Origin: Flavobacterium hercynium
GTDB taxonomy: Bacteria; Bacteroidota; Bacteroidia; Flavobacteriales; Flavobacteriaceae
Assembly: GCF_002217285.1 (NCBI RefSeq)
Contig: NZ_MUGW01000017.1
Location: forward strand, 48,546 to 112,545
Length of the DNA: 64,000 nt
Direction of reading: 5' to 3'
The position numbers were made by a program, and so were the translations under genes. This document shows positions 7,079 through 15,332 of the stretch, piece by piece. Position 1 is the stretch's first letter, and every line of letters begins with the position of its first letter. Under the pieces are notes generated by a model. That model saw only the letters and a list, made by a program, of their open reading frames with translations. It was not told the DNA's origin and did not search any database.

Positions 7079-8684
7079 TAAATCAAGACGGAATTTTGTA
7101 AAAGGAATTACTGCTGGATTGCTGTTGATTCCATTTTTGCAATTTTGTTCAGATAAAGTAGTGCAGTTTATATTTCGCTTATCGGGAACCAATCATCTTT
7201 TGGGACACCGATTATGGATAAAAGATTTCCCTAAACCAAGTAGCCAAATTCAGATTCCTTATCTTATTGTGGGTGGAGGAATTTCGGGTTTAAGCGCTGC
7301 AAGACAATTTCAGAAAAAAGGAATTTTAGATTTTTTGGTTGTCGAATTAGAATCGCATCTTGGAGGAAATTCTTCTAATGGAGAAAATCAATATTCTAAG
7401 TTTCCGCTTGGAGCGCATTATTTGCCTTTACCCAATTTTAAAGACAAGGAATTACTCCAATTTCTTGAAGAAGAAAAAATCATTATCGGTTACGATTCAA
7501 AAGGACTTCCTGTTTTTGATGAATTACAATTGTCTTTTGCTCCGGACGAACGTTTGTTTTACAAAAACACATGGCAGGATGGCGTAGTCCCAAAAGAAGG
7601 AAATTCGAGAGAACAAGATGTTGAATTTCAGCGTTTCTTTAAATTAATGGATTCCTTTAGACAAGGAAAAGGACATGACGGAAAGTACTATTTTGATATT
7701 CCGCTTCAGCTTAGTTCTGATGATGTTGCCATAAGAGCTTTAGATAAAATAACCATGAAAGAATGGTTCGAAAGCAATAATTTTAAAGTAGAACCCTTAT
7801 TCAACTATATTGATTATTGCTGTAAAGACGATTTCGGATTAGGTATAGAATATGTTTCGGCTTGGGCAGGAATTCATTATTTCGCAGCACGAAAACAAGA
7901 TGCCACTTCAAACAAAATAGATAGTGTTCTAACCTGGCCGGAAGGCAATGCAAGATTAGCGTCTCATCTTAAAAAATATACGGATCAAAAAACCTTAAAG
8001 AATCATATAATTTACGAGGTAAAAGTCGAAAACAGTAAAGTTGTTGCTAAGGCATTTGATGATGTAAAAAAGATTTCTGTAGAAATAATTGCAGACAAAG
8101 TGATTATGGCAACTCCTCAGTTTGTAAATCAATATATAATTAAAGACCGAAAAGAATTTACCAAAGAATTTCATTATACACCTTGGCTTTTGGCTACATT
8201 AACAGTTACTGATTTAGCAGATAACGATAGTTTTCCATTGTCTTGGGATAATGTTATTTATGATGCAAAAGGTTTGGGTTATGTGTACGATCAGCATCAG
8301 TCTTTAAATCAGATTCAGAGCAAACAGGTTATTACGTATTATCATAGTTTTTCTTCTTCGGACTTAAAAAAGTCAAGAAAGGAGCTTTATAAAAAAAAGG
8401 AAGACCATTGGAAACAATTCGTCTTTGATGATCTAAAAGTGGCGCATCCGGATATTGAAGAATGTACAGAGCAAATGGAAGTGTTTTTGCTTGGACACGG
8501 AATGGTTAGTCCCGCACCGGGATTTATTTTTGGAGAAGCCAAAAAGCAAGCGTCAAAAAGTATAGAAAATCGTATTTATTTTGCTCACACTGATTTATCG
8601 GGAATCTCTATTTTTGAAGAAGCTTTTCATCAGGGAATTAATATTGTAAACCAAATTTTAGATGAAACAACCCTGGATTCATAA
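7056..8684 (+). CDS. Tat-type FAD-dependent oxidoreductase (flavin amine oxidase-like)
   Basis: From the ATG at 7056 the protein is 542 residues. The N-terminus has a twin-arginine signal (SRRNFVKG followed by GLLLIPFLQFC), implying folded export. An FAD-binding Rossmann motif follows (YLIVGGGISGLSAARQF, GxGxxG) and then an acidic ribose-binding strand (LVVELE). The C-terminus has the FAD-contacting stretch IYFAHTDLSGISIFEEAFHQG, like the end of flavin amine oxidases. It may oxidise the amine product of the preceding enzyme outside the cytoplasm; that is inference. It overlaps its neighbours by 23 bases on each side. Confidence 0.78.
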   Translation: MKNGESYSKSRRNFVKGITAGLLLIPFLQFCSDKVVQFIFRLSGTNHLLGHRLWIKDFPKPSSQIQIPYLIVGGGISGLSAARQFQKKGILDFLVVELESHLGGNSSNGENQYSKFPLGAHYLPLPNFKDKELLQFLEEEKIIIGYDSKGLPVFDELQLSFAPDERLFYKNTWQDGVVPKEGNSREQDVEFQRFFKLMDSFRQGKGHDGKYYFDIPLQLSSDDVAIRALDKITMKEWFESNNFKVEPLFNYIDYCCKDDFGLGIEYVSAWAGIHYFAARKQDATSNKIDSVLTWPEGNARLASHLKKYTDQKTLKNHIIYEVKVENSKVVAKAFDDVKKISVEIIADKVIMATPQFVNQYIIKDRKEFTKEFHYTPWLLATLTVTDLADNDSFPLSWDNVIYDAKGLGYVYDQHQSLNQIQSKQVITYYHSFSSSDLKKSRKELYKKKEDHWKQFVFDDLKVAHPDIEECTEQMEVFLLGHGMVSPAPGFIFGEAKKQASKSIENRIYFAHTDLSGISIFEEAFHQGINIVNQILDETTLDS

Positions 8685-9684
8685 AGCCAAAACCGATTTA
8701 CTTTTTATCATCGGACCTTCGTTTTTAGTTTTGGTGATTATTTTCTTGTTTCAGAACTACATCACAGTAATCGAAAATGAATATTCGTTTTATACCTGGC
8801 TTTTTTTAATTGTATTTATCGATGTGGCACATGTTTATGCTACGTTGTTTAAAACCTATTTTGTAGCCGATGAATTTCAAAAAAACAAAAAAAGATTATT
8901 GTTGTTACCAGCAATATGTTTCCTTATCGGAATCGTACTTTTCTCTTTTGGTCCTTTGGTTTTCTGGTCTTTTTTAGCCTACGTAGCTGTTTTTCATTTT
9001 ATTAGACAGCAATATGGTTTTATGCGTTTGTATGCCAGAAATGAAGAAAAAACGAAATTGTCTGTATCTCTGGACAATCTCGCTATTTATGCTGCTACGG
9101 GATATCCTATGCTGTATTGGTTTTTTTCTTCTGATCGAAAGTTCAACTGGTTTGTCGAAAACGAGTTTTTTAAATTTCAAAATACGGTTGTAGTCGAAAT
9201 TTTGCTTTGGCTGTACGTCCTAATAATGTTCACTTATCTGAGCTATACAATTTATAAAAGTTATAAGAATCAGTTTTTTAATATTCCAAAAAATGCGATA
9301 ATACTGGGGACAGGACTTTCGTGGTATTTTGGAATTGTTTATTTCAATAACGACCTTGTTTTTACTTTGCTAAACGTTGTTTCTCATGGAATTCCGTATA
9401 TAGCGCTCGTTTACTTCAAAGAAATTGAAAACAAAACCAATCAGGATTCTAGTATTTTTAGCTGGTTCAAAAGTAAAAATGCGATTATAGTTTACATTGC
9501 AATTTTATTATTAATCGCCTTTACCGAAGAATTCTTATGGGAGTTTTTAGTCTGGAACGAAAATATAGTTCTGAATACTTTTGATTTTTCCTCCTGGCAA
9601 ATTCTTATTGTACCCTTATTGAGCGTTCCACAATTTACCCATTATTTGCTGGATGGATTTATCTGGAAATCTAAAAAAGCTTAA
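8662..9684 (+). CDS. Multi-pass membrane protein with conserved-looking His motifs
   Basis: The 340-residue protein has about eight membrane helices. Four polar motifs sit at helix ends: DVAHVYATLFKTY, FHFIRQQYGFMRLY, SHGIPYIALVYFKE and PQFTHYLLDGFIWK. The spread His residues recall membrane di-iron or haem enzymes such as desaturase-like oxygenases, but no textbook HxxxH box set is complete. It ends the polyamine gene run and meets the SGNH gene tail to tail with a shared stop region. I do not recognise a named family, so the function is open. Confidence 0.7.
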   Translation: MKQPWIHKAKTDLLFIIGPSFLVLVIIFLFQNYITVIENEYSFYTWLFLIVFIDVAHVYATLFKTYFVADEFQKNKKRLLLLPAICFLIGIVLFSFGPLVFWSFLAYVAVFHFIRQQYGFMRLYARNEEKTKLSVSLDNLAIYAATGYPMLYWFFSSDRKFNWFVENEFFKFQNTVVVEILLWLYVLIMFTYLSYTIYKSYKNQFFNIPKNAIILGTGLSWYFGIVYFNNDLVFTLLNVVSHGIPYIALVYFKEIENKTNQDSSIFSWFKSKNAIIVYIAILLLIAFTEEFLWEFLVWNENIVLNTFDFSSWQILIVPLLSVPQFTHYLLDGFIWKSKKA

Positions 9685-10433
9685 TTCTGCAAAGCAACTT
9701 TCACACTAGGTAAAATACGTTCTACAAAGCTTGAATATGCAATTTTTGAAGGATGCAGACCATCTGATGCAACTAGCTCCGGATTGTTTAAACCATTTCG
9801 GGTAATGTCCGTAATATCAATAAATACAATGTCATTTGCTTTGCAATAGTTTTTTGCAAAGGTATTGTATTGGTCTATTTCGGCAGATATTTTTGCGCCC
9901 TGACTTCCCATTTGATTTTGTCCAAAGGGAGTATAAGCATAATCAGGAATAGAAAGCACCAATACCTTTTTTTTATCGCCTTTTGCTAAAGTAACAGCTT
10001 TAGTTACTAATTCAGGAAACTCTTTTTCGTAAATGCTGAAATTTCTTCCTTGATATTGGTTATTAACTCCAATTAATAAGGTAACAAGATCGTAATTAGC
10101 CTCAAGATTTTGATTGTTTATAGCCGAAATTAAGTCGAATGTTGTCCATCCAGTTCTGGCAATCACTTTTAGTGAAAAGTTTGTTTCAACATAAAGTGTA
10201 CTCAATGTTTGTTTGAGTTGTTCGGGATATCTACAGGTTTCGCAAACACTTTGACCAATAGTATAGCTGTCGCCTAAAGCCAGATAATTTACAGTGTTGG
10301 CAATAGGTTTAGTTGGTGTTACAGGTAGTGGAGCGACAGGAGTTGCAGGGCTGTCAGCTTTTTCATCAGAGCTGCAGCTTAGTAAAAAGATGGATATAAT
10401 AACGATAACTATTTGTTTAAATACTGGTTTCAT
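9681..10433 (-). CDS. SGNH/GDSL-family hydrolase lipoprotein
   Basis: This 250-residue protein has a lipoprotein signal (IISIFLLSCSS, Cys at residue 20) and a Pro/Thr-rich linker. The SGNH blocks are YLALGDSYTIG (nucleophile Ser), the Asn block LLIGVNNQ, and the terminal SDGLHPSKIAY with the Asp-x-x-His pair. Such enzymes are esterases or lipases; a surface-anchored acyl-esterase is likely, but the substrate is unknown. It is convergent with the preceding gene. Confidence 0.87.
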   Translation of the reverse strand: MKPVFKQIVIVIISIFLLSCSSDEKADSPATPVAPLPVTPTKPIANTVNYLALGDSYTIGQSVCETCRYPEQLKQTLSTLYVETNFSLKVIARTGWTTFDLISAINNQNLEANYDLVTLLIGVNNQYQGRNFSIYEKEFPELVTKAVTLAKGDKKKVLVLSIPDYAYTPFGQNQMGSQGAKISAEIDQYNTFAKNYCKANDIVFIDITDITRNGLNNPELVASDGLHPSKIAYSSFVERILPSVKVALQN

Positions 10434-10506
10434 AATTTAGATAAATTAGATTCGGGATCTTAAACAAATAGTTACGTTAAATAAGTAACTTTGGTTTTAT
10501 GGGATT

Positions 10507-11289
10507 TTAAACCATTTCGGCTTTCAGAACAATTTCTTCTTCAATAGCATCCCATAGACCAATACGTTTTTCTAATGCAAGGATTGAAATTTCTTCAACT
10601 TCTTTCCATTTTTGAGCATCTTCTTCGCATAGATCGTTGATCATTTGCATTGCCATCGGGCCATGTTCGTCAGCATCAAGTTCTATATGTCTTTCAAAAT
10701 AATAAATCAATTTATCCAGATTAGCTTCTGGTAAGTTTTTCTGAAAGTTTTTAAGAATCTCAGTAAACATGCTCGGAATCAAATCTTCTCTTCCAAAAGT
10801 AAAGGCTGCAGCAATCTGATGCGGTTTTCCTTCTTCAATTACTCTAAAAGTAAAATCTAAGAATGCTTTTACATTTGGATGTACAGTGCTTTGTTTTATA
10901 GCAACAAAAATATTGTGTAATGAAGTAACTTCAGATAAGAAAGTATTGATTGCTGTCGTGTCTGCACCGCAATCTTCCATCGCTTCAAGATACATTTCGT
11001 AGTGACTTTGTCTTCTTCCGTCGATACTAATATCAGTTTCTTCAGCAAGAACAATTTCATTAATTAAATATCTTGTTTCAGGATTTTTGGTAGCAAACCA
11101 AGGCGTTGTGGTACAGGTAAGTTTGGCTTGCAGCGCTTTTAACAATGACATAAAATCCCAAACAGCAAAAACATGATTTTCTACGAAACAGTGTAAATCA
11201 TCTATATTTTGAATTTTGTTGTACAAAGAGTGTTTTAAAAGTTGCTCTTTCTGAGGTTGAATGCTATTGTTTATAGTTTCAATATTCAT
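10507..11289 (-). CDS. DUF3050 family protein (haem oxygenase-like fold)
   Basis: The 260-residue protein matches DUF3050 by its start (KHSLYNKIQNIDDLHCFVENHVFAVWDFMSLLKALQ read in parts) and HIELDADEHGPMA near the end. His and acidic residues are spread over helices, as in proteins with the haem-oxygenase/TENA-like helical fold. No enzymatic role is established to my knowledge. Its own promoter seems to sit at 11306-11313. Confidence 0.8.
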   Translation of the reverse strand: MNIETINNSIQPQKEQLLKHSLYNKIQNIDDLHCFVENHVFAVWDFMSLLKALQAKLTCTTTPWFATKNPETRYLINEIVLAEETDISIDGRRQSHYEMYLEAMEDCGADTTAINTFLSEVTSLHNIFVAIKQSTVHPNVKAFLDFTFRVIEEGKPHQIAAAFTFGREDLIPSMFTEILKNFQKNLPEANLDKLIYYFERHIELDADEHGPMAMQMINDLCEEDAQKWKEVEEISILALEKRIGLWDAIEEEIVLKAEMV

Positions 11290-11305
11290 TTGCTTAAATT
11301 TTGTG

Positions 11306-11313
11306 CAAAGATA
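11306..11313 (-). promoter_or_regulatory. Putative -7 promoter element of DUF3050 gene
   Basis: TATCTTTG on the minus strand matches TAnnTTTG and lies 17 bases before the start codon. It overlaps the T tract of the upstream terminator. Confidence 0.4.
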
Positions 11314-11341
11314 AAAAGCTTCTCCGGAAGAAGAAGCTTTT
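11314..11341 (-). terminator. Terminator of the acyl-CoA dehydrogenase gene
   Basis: Arms AAAAGCTTCT and AGAAGCTTTT (10 bp) lie downstream of the dehydrogenase stop on the minus strand and end in a T run. Confidence 0.7.
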
Positions 11342-11376
11342 AGAATTGTTTTTGTCTATATTTTAATCAGTATGTG

Positions 11377-12555
11377 TTATTTAAATGCTGGAATTCCAGT
11401 AACATCCATTCCGGTTATTAATAAATGAATGTCATGTGTACCTTCATACGTAATAACACTTTCCAGATTCATCATGTGTCGCATGATCGAATATTCACCC
11501 GTAATTCCCATTCCGCCCAACATTTGTCTGGCTTCGCGGGCAATGTTTATCGCCATGTCTACGTTATTTCTTTTTGCCATCGAAATTTGTGACGTAGTTG
11601 CTTTTCCTTCGTTTCTTAAAACACCTAAACGCCACGTTAGCAACTGTGCTTTTGTGATTTCGGTAATCATTTCGGCTAATTTCTTTTGTTGCAGTTGTGT
11701 TCCTCCAATTGGTTTTCCAAACTGAATTCGCTCTTTTGCGTAGCGTAAAGCAGTATCGTAACAGTCCATTGCAGCACCAATAGCACCCCAGGCAATTCCG
11801 TATCTTGCAGAATCTAAACACCCAAGCGGAGCTCCTAATCCTGATTTATTAGGTAAAAGATTTTCTTTCGGTACTTTAACATTATCAAAAATAAGCTCAC
11901 CTGTTGACGAAGCACGAAGTGACCATTTGTTATGCGTTTCCGGAGTCGAAAAGCCCTGCATACCACGTTCTACAATTAAACCGTGAATTCTGCCTTCTTC
12001 ATTTTTTGCCCAAACAACAGCAATATCTGCAAAAGGAGCATTTGAAATCCACATTTTTGCACCGTTTAAAAGATAATGATCTCCCATATCTTTAAAATTC
12101 GTAATCATACTTCCGGGATCAGAACCATGATCAGGCTCTGTTAAACCAAAGCAACCCATAAACTCACCTGTAGCAAGTTTTGGTAAGTATTTCATTCTTT
12201 GCTCTTCGTTTCCGTATTTCCATATAGGATACATTACAAGCGAAGATTGTACAGATGAGGTAGAACGCACACCTGAATCGCCACGTTCAATTTCCTGCAT
12301 AATTAAACCGTATGAAATTTGATCTAATCCTGCACCACCATATTCTTCTGGAATATAAGGTCCAAAACCACCAATTTCTCCAAGTCCTTTTATAATTTGT
12401 TTAGGAAATTCTGCTTTTTGAGCATACTCTTCAATGATTGGAGATACTTCTCTCTTAACCCATGCACGTGCTGAATCACGAACTAATTTGTGCTCATCAG
12501 TCAATAAATCGTCAAGGTTATAATAATCCGGTGCTTGAAATAAATCTGGTTTCAT
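11377..12555 (-). CDS. gcdH: Acyl-CoA dehydrogenase, glutaryl-CoA dehydrogenase-like
   Basis: This 392-residue flavoenzyme has the acyl-CoA dehydrogenase signatures GCFGLTEPDHGSDP and QMLGGMGITGEY. The catalytic Glu is in SVITYEGTHDIH. The segment GVRSTSSVQSSLVMYPI, with an Arg positioned to bind a carboxylate, is characteristic of glutaryl-CoA dehydrogenases. That enzyme oxidises and decarboxylates glutaryl-CoA to crotonyl-CoA in lysine and tryptophan breakdown. The subfamily choice is likely but not proven. Confidence 0.87.
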   Translation of the reverse strand: MKPDLFQAPDYYNLDDLLTDEHKLVRDSARAWVKREVSPIIEEYAQKAEFPKQIIKGLGEIGGFGPYIPEEYGGAGLDQISYGLIMQEIERGDSGVRSTSSVQSSLVMYPIWKYGNEEQRMKYLPKLATGEFMGCFGLTEPDHGSDPGSMITNFKDMGDHYLLNGAKMWISNAPFADIAVVWAKNEEGRIHGLIVERGMQGFSTPETHNKWSLRASSTGELIFDNVKVPKENLLPNKSGLGAPLGCLDSARYGIAWGAIGAAMDCYDTALRYAKERIQFGKPIGGTQLQQKKLAEMITEITKAQLLTWRLGVLRNEGKATTSQISMAKRNNVDMAINIAREARQMLGGMGITGEYSIMRHMMNLESVITYEGTHDIHLLITGMDVTGIPAFK

Positions 12556-12591
12556 GTTTAGTTATTTTACAAAAACAAATTTAAGGAATAA

Positions 12592-12625
12592 AAATATAAC
12601 AAAATGACTTTATTTTGTTATATTT
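12592..12625. promoter_or_regulatory. 34-base perfect palindrome in divergent promoter region
   Basis: Arms AAATATAACAAAAT (12592-12605) and ATTTTGTTATATTT (12612-12625) match exactly over 14 bp around a 6-base loop. The region lies between the dehydrogenase (minus) and the TPR/AraC regulator (plus). A TAnnTTTG-like TATTTTTG (12621-12628) overlaps the right arm. It could be an operator or a bidirectional promoter element. Confidence 0.6.
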
Positions 12626-12722
12626 TTGCACGGTGAAAATAAAATTATTAGGAATTTGGCAAATAAAATATAGTTTATTGAAAATTTATAAGCTATTTTT
12701 GAGTTCCAAAATATAACTTTAA

Positions 12723-14474
12723 ATGAGGCTGATCATCTCTTTATTACTTTTTCTTGTTTTTAATACCAGTTTTGCCCAGCAAAACCGTGATTTTACAGAA
12801 CAGGAATTTTTGCTCTTGCAAGATAAAATTCGGCTAAATACAATAGTAAACATAGATAGTGCCTTTGTTTATGTACGTAAATTAGAACGATCAACAAATA
12901 ATTTGCAGTTAGCTTTTGCAAAGGCAGCTGAAGCCAATTTGTATCAGATGAAGGGTAACACGGTGCAAGCTAAAGAAAAATACTTTTTAGCATTTAAATA
13001 TTTGGACAAAGTACCTGACTCTAATGATAAAACAAAAATCAAATCTTACGTATATAATTTTGGTGGATTAATCGAATTTAAGAAAGGAAATTATGGTAAA
13101 GCATTAGAAAATTACCAGCAAGGACTTAAGTTATCTTTACAAATAGATGATATTATTCAGATTGTAAAGTTTAAGAGCAATATAGCTTTTATTAATGAAG
13201 CGGTTGGTAACTATCAACTTGCGATTAAAACTTTGAGACAAGTTGATGCGGTTGTAGATCAAAATGAAAACCTGTATTCTAAGGAACAGTTTAATATTAT
13301 AAAGAGCAACAACAATATGACGCTTGGTGGTTCGTATGAAAGCCGTTATATGAAAAATCAAAGCAAGAAGTTTTTGCTCGACTCTGCAGCTTACTTCTAT
13401 CAAAAAACAATCTCTTACGCACAAAATATTCCCGATACTAAAATTGGAGCCAAACTTAGTCTGGGAAATATATATTACATGAACAATGATTATGAGAATG
13501 CTGAAAAAGTATATTATGACATTGTAATTTTTGCCAGACAGAACAATAGGAAAAGAGAATTTATTATTGCAAATTACAATTTAGGAAATTTGTATTATGA
13601 TAAAAAGAACTATGATAAAGCACTTGTATTCTTAAAAAAGGTAGATTCAATAGCGCTGGTTGATAACAAGAAAGACGAAAACTATTTGAAAGCCAATTAT
13701 TATCTGGCTAAAATTTACAATATAAAAAAGGAGCCTGAACTTGCCTATAAACATTCTAAAATTTACTTAGAGAATTACGAAAAATTAGAAGCCAAACTAA
13801 GTAGTGAAGCATTAGAAGTAAATTTTAAACTCGGAACAGGCGATTTGAGTGATGAAATGTTTTCAATTCAGAAAAAATACCAAAGCGAAGTACTATTTAA
13901 TAAAGCATTAAAAGTGTTTTATGTGTTACTTGTAATTGGAATTGTATTTTTACTGATCAAAAATATCCGGGACAAGAACAAAGCGCATAAAAAAATGAAT
14001 GCTTTGATCGAGGAATTTAAAGCTAATCTGGAGAAAAAAGAAAATACTCCGGTTCTAGTAGAAGCAGAAATAGTAGAATTAGAAGAGGATGTTCAGCTCA
14101 AAAAAGAGAATGTCAATTTAAGTATTGACGAAGCTAAAGAGAATAAAATTGTAGAGAAGTTGCTGGCTCTGGAAAGTAAACTGGAATATCTAAATGCAGA
14201 TTTTACATTAACGTACGTCGCTAAAAAGATTAAAACCAATACGACTTATTTGTCTTATGTTGTAAATAAACGTTTTGGAAAATCGTTTGGAGAGTATTCT
14301 AACGAGTTGAAAATAAACTATGTAATCAATGAAATGATTACCAATCACATGTATCGCAAATATTCTACACAGGCAATTGCAGAAAGTGTAGGATTTAAGA
14401 ATGCCGTTTCTTTTGCCAAATCATTTCGCAAAAGAACTGGAGTATCTCCAGCTCAATTTGCGAGTAATATTTAA
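12723..14474 (+). CDS. Membrane-bound TPR protein with C-terminal AraC-type DNA-binding domain
   Basis: The 583-residue protein has a signal peptide (MRLIISLLLFLVFNTSFAQ) and tetratricopeptide repeats over residues ~40-360. One membrane helix lies near 395-414 (VFYVLLVIGIVFLLIKN), then a charged coiled linker. The C-terminal ~100 residues form a double helix-turn-helix of AraC type (KINYVINEM...IAESVGFKNAVSFAKSFRKRTGVSPAQF). The layout suggests an external sensor arm and an internal DNA-binding domain in one chain. Its target is unknown; it points at the RGG-peptide genes and may regulate the peptide cluster, which is inference. Confidence 0.85.
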   Translation: MRLIISLLLFLVFNTSFAQQNRDFTEQEFLLLQDKIRLNTIVNIDSAFVYVRKLERSTNNLQLAFAKAAEANLYQMKGNTVQAKEKYFLAFKYLDKVPDSNDKTKIKSYVYNFGGLIEFKKGNYGKALENYQQGLKLSLQIDDIIQIVKFKSNIAFINEAVGNYQLAIKTLRQVDAVVDQNENLYSKEQFNIIKSNNNMTLGGSYESRYMKNQSKKFLLDSAAYFYQKTISYAQNIPDTKIGAKLSLGNIYYMNNDYENAEKVYYDIVIFARQNNRKREFIIANYNLGNLYYDKKNYDKALVFLKKVDSIALVDNKKDENYLKANYYLAKIYNIKKEPELAYKHSKIYLENYEKLEAKLSSEALEVNFKLGTGDLSDEMFSIQKKYQSEVLFNKALKVFYVLLVIGIVFLLIKNIRDKNKAHKKMNALIEEFKANLEKKENTPVLVEAEIVELEEDVQLKKENVNLSIDEAKENKIVEKLLALESKLEYLNADFTLTYVAKKIKTNTTYLSYVVNKRFGKSFGEYSNELKINYVINEMITNHMYRKYSTQAIAESVGFKNAVSFAKSFRKRTGVSPAQFASNI

Positions 14475-14506
14475 AATTTCTTTTTAAAATAAAATGGGAG
14501 CACTTT

Positions 14507-14650
14507 TTATGGTGTTCCGCCATGTCCTGTACCACCTTTATTTGGATCTTTTGGATCAATATCGTCACTTCCTCCACGCACTGTTTTTAACTGAGGAAGC
14601 GTTAATTCTTCCTGTTTAAAATCTTCAAATCTGATTTTTTTTGCTTTCAT
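14507..14650 (-). CDS. RGG-motif small peptide 1 (natural product precursor-like)
   Basis: The 47-residue product starts MKAKKIRFEDFKQEEL, has the leader-like end LKTVRGG at residues 21-27, and a core ending KDPNKGGTGHGGTP. Two neighbours have the same length and the same ends, so this is a tandem family. The leader resembles GG-type natural-product precursors of Bacteroidota (TIGR04149-like). No Cys is present. No radical-SAM or grasp enzyme gene is in the window, so any modification enzyme is elsewhere or absent. Confidence 0.7.
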   Translation of the reverse strand: MKAKKIRFEDFKQEELTLPQLKTVRGGSDDIDPKDPNKGGTGHGGTP

Positions 14651-14727
14651 AATTCTGATAAGTTACCGTTTGTTTATTTCTTGTATGTTATGTATGTTTA
14701 TGTTTTGTATGTTTTTGTACGTTTTTT

Positions 14728-14871
14728 TTATGGAGTTCCACCATGTCCTGTACCTCCTTTGTTAGGATCTTTTGGATCTATAATTTCATCTCCGCCTCGC
14801 ACAGTTTTTAATTGATTTTTGTTCAATTTTTCGTCTTTAAAATCTTCGAATTTAATTTTTTTTGCTTTCAT
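14728..14871 (-). CDS. RGG-motif small peptide 2 (natural product precursor-like)
   Basis: A 47-residue paralogue of the peptide at 14507: MKAKKIKFEDFKDEKL, then LKTVRGG at 21-27, and a core ending DPKDPNKGGTGHGGTP. The DNA around the start codon is also nearly identical in the two copies (TTTGCTTTCATAATT on the plus strand), which points to recent tandem duplication. Confidence 0.7.
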   Translation of the reverse strand: MKAKKIKFEDFKDEKLNKNQLKTVRGGDEIIDPKDPNKGGTGHGGTP

Positions 14872-14927
14872 AATTAAGATAATTTAGGTTGGTTTGATTT
14901 ATTATTAAGTAGTTCTTTTTTTATTTT

Positions 14928-15071
14928 TTATGGAGTTCCTGAGTTTCCGTTTCCACCCTTATTTGGGTCTTTATTTTCTACATCCGCATTACCTCCGCGA
15001 ACTGTTTTTTGTTCATTTTTAGTTAGTTTTTCACTGTCAAAATCTTCGAATTTTAGTCTTGTACTTGTCAT
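14928..15071 (-). CDS. RGG-motif small peptide 3 (natural product precursor-like)
   Basis: The third 47-residue member: MTSTRLKFEDFDSEKL, then QKTVRGG at 21-27, and a core ending NKDPNKGGNGNSGTP. It is the most divergent copy. A longer frame reaches 15113, but starting at 15071 gives exactly the length and alignment of the other two. It would be transcribed first if the three form one minus-strand operon. Confidence 0.7.
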   Translation of the reverse strand: MTSTRLKFEDFDSEKLTKNEQKTVRGGNADVENKDPNKGGNGNSGTP

Positions 15072-15332
15072 GTTTTTATGTATTGCGATTAATATTTTTT
15101 CAAAACTAGACAAAAAGCAAAACCCTTCATCGAGAATGAGGTTTTTGAGGTTTTTGAGATGTAAATATACTTATAATTAATTGATAGTCAATATTTTAAT
15201 GTAATCATTCAGACTGGTATAATTTATAAATTGTATGTAGTATTATTAATAAATTGTATGCATAGAGGCGATTTTTTCAAATAAAAACATCAATATTTGC
15301 AGTGTAATTGTGATTTAAAACAGCTCGAAAAG

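Noticed and set aside
11429..12095. Several open frames antisense to the acyl-CoA dehydrogenase gene, and similar shadows elsewhere
   Set aside because: They lack protein-like composition and lie wholly opposite well-supported genes.
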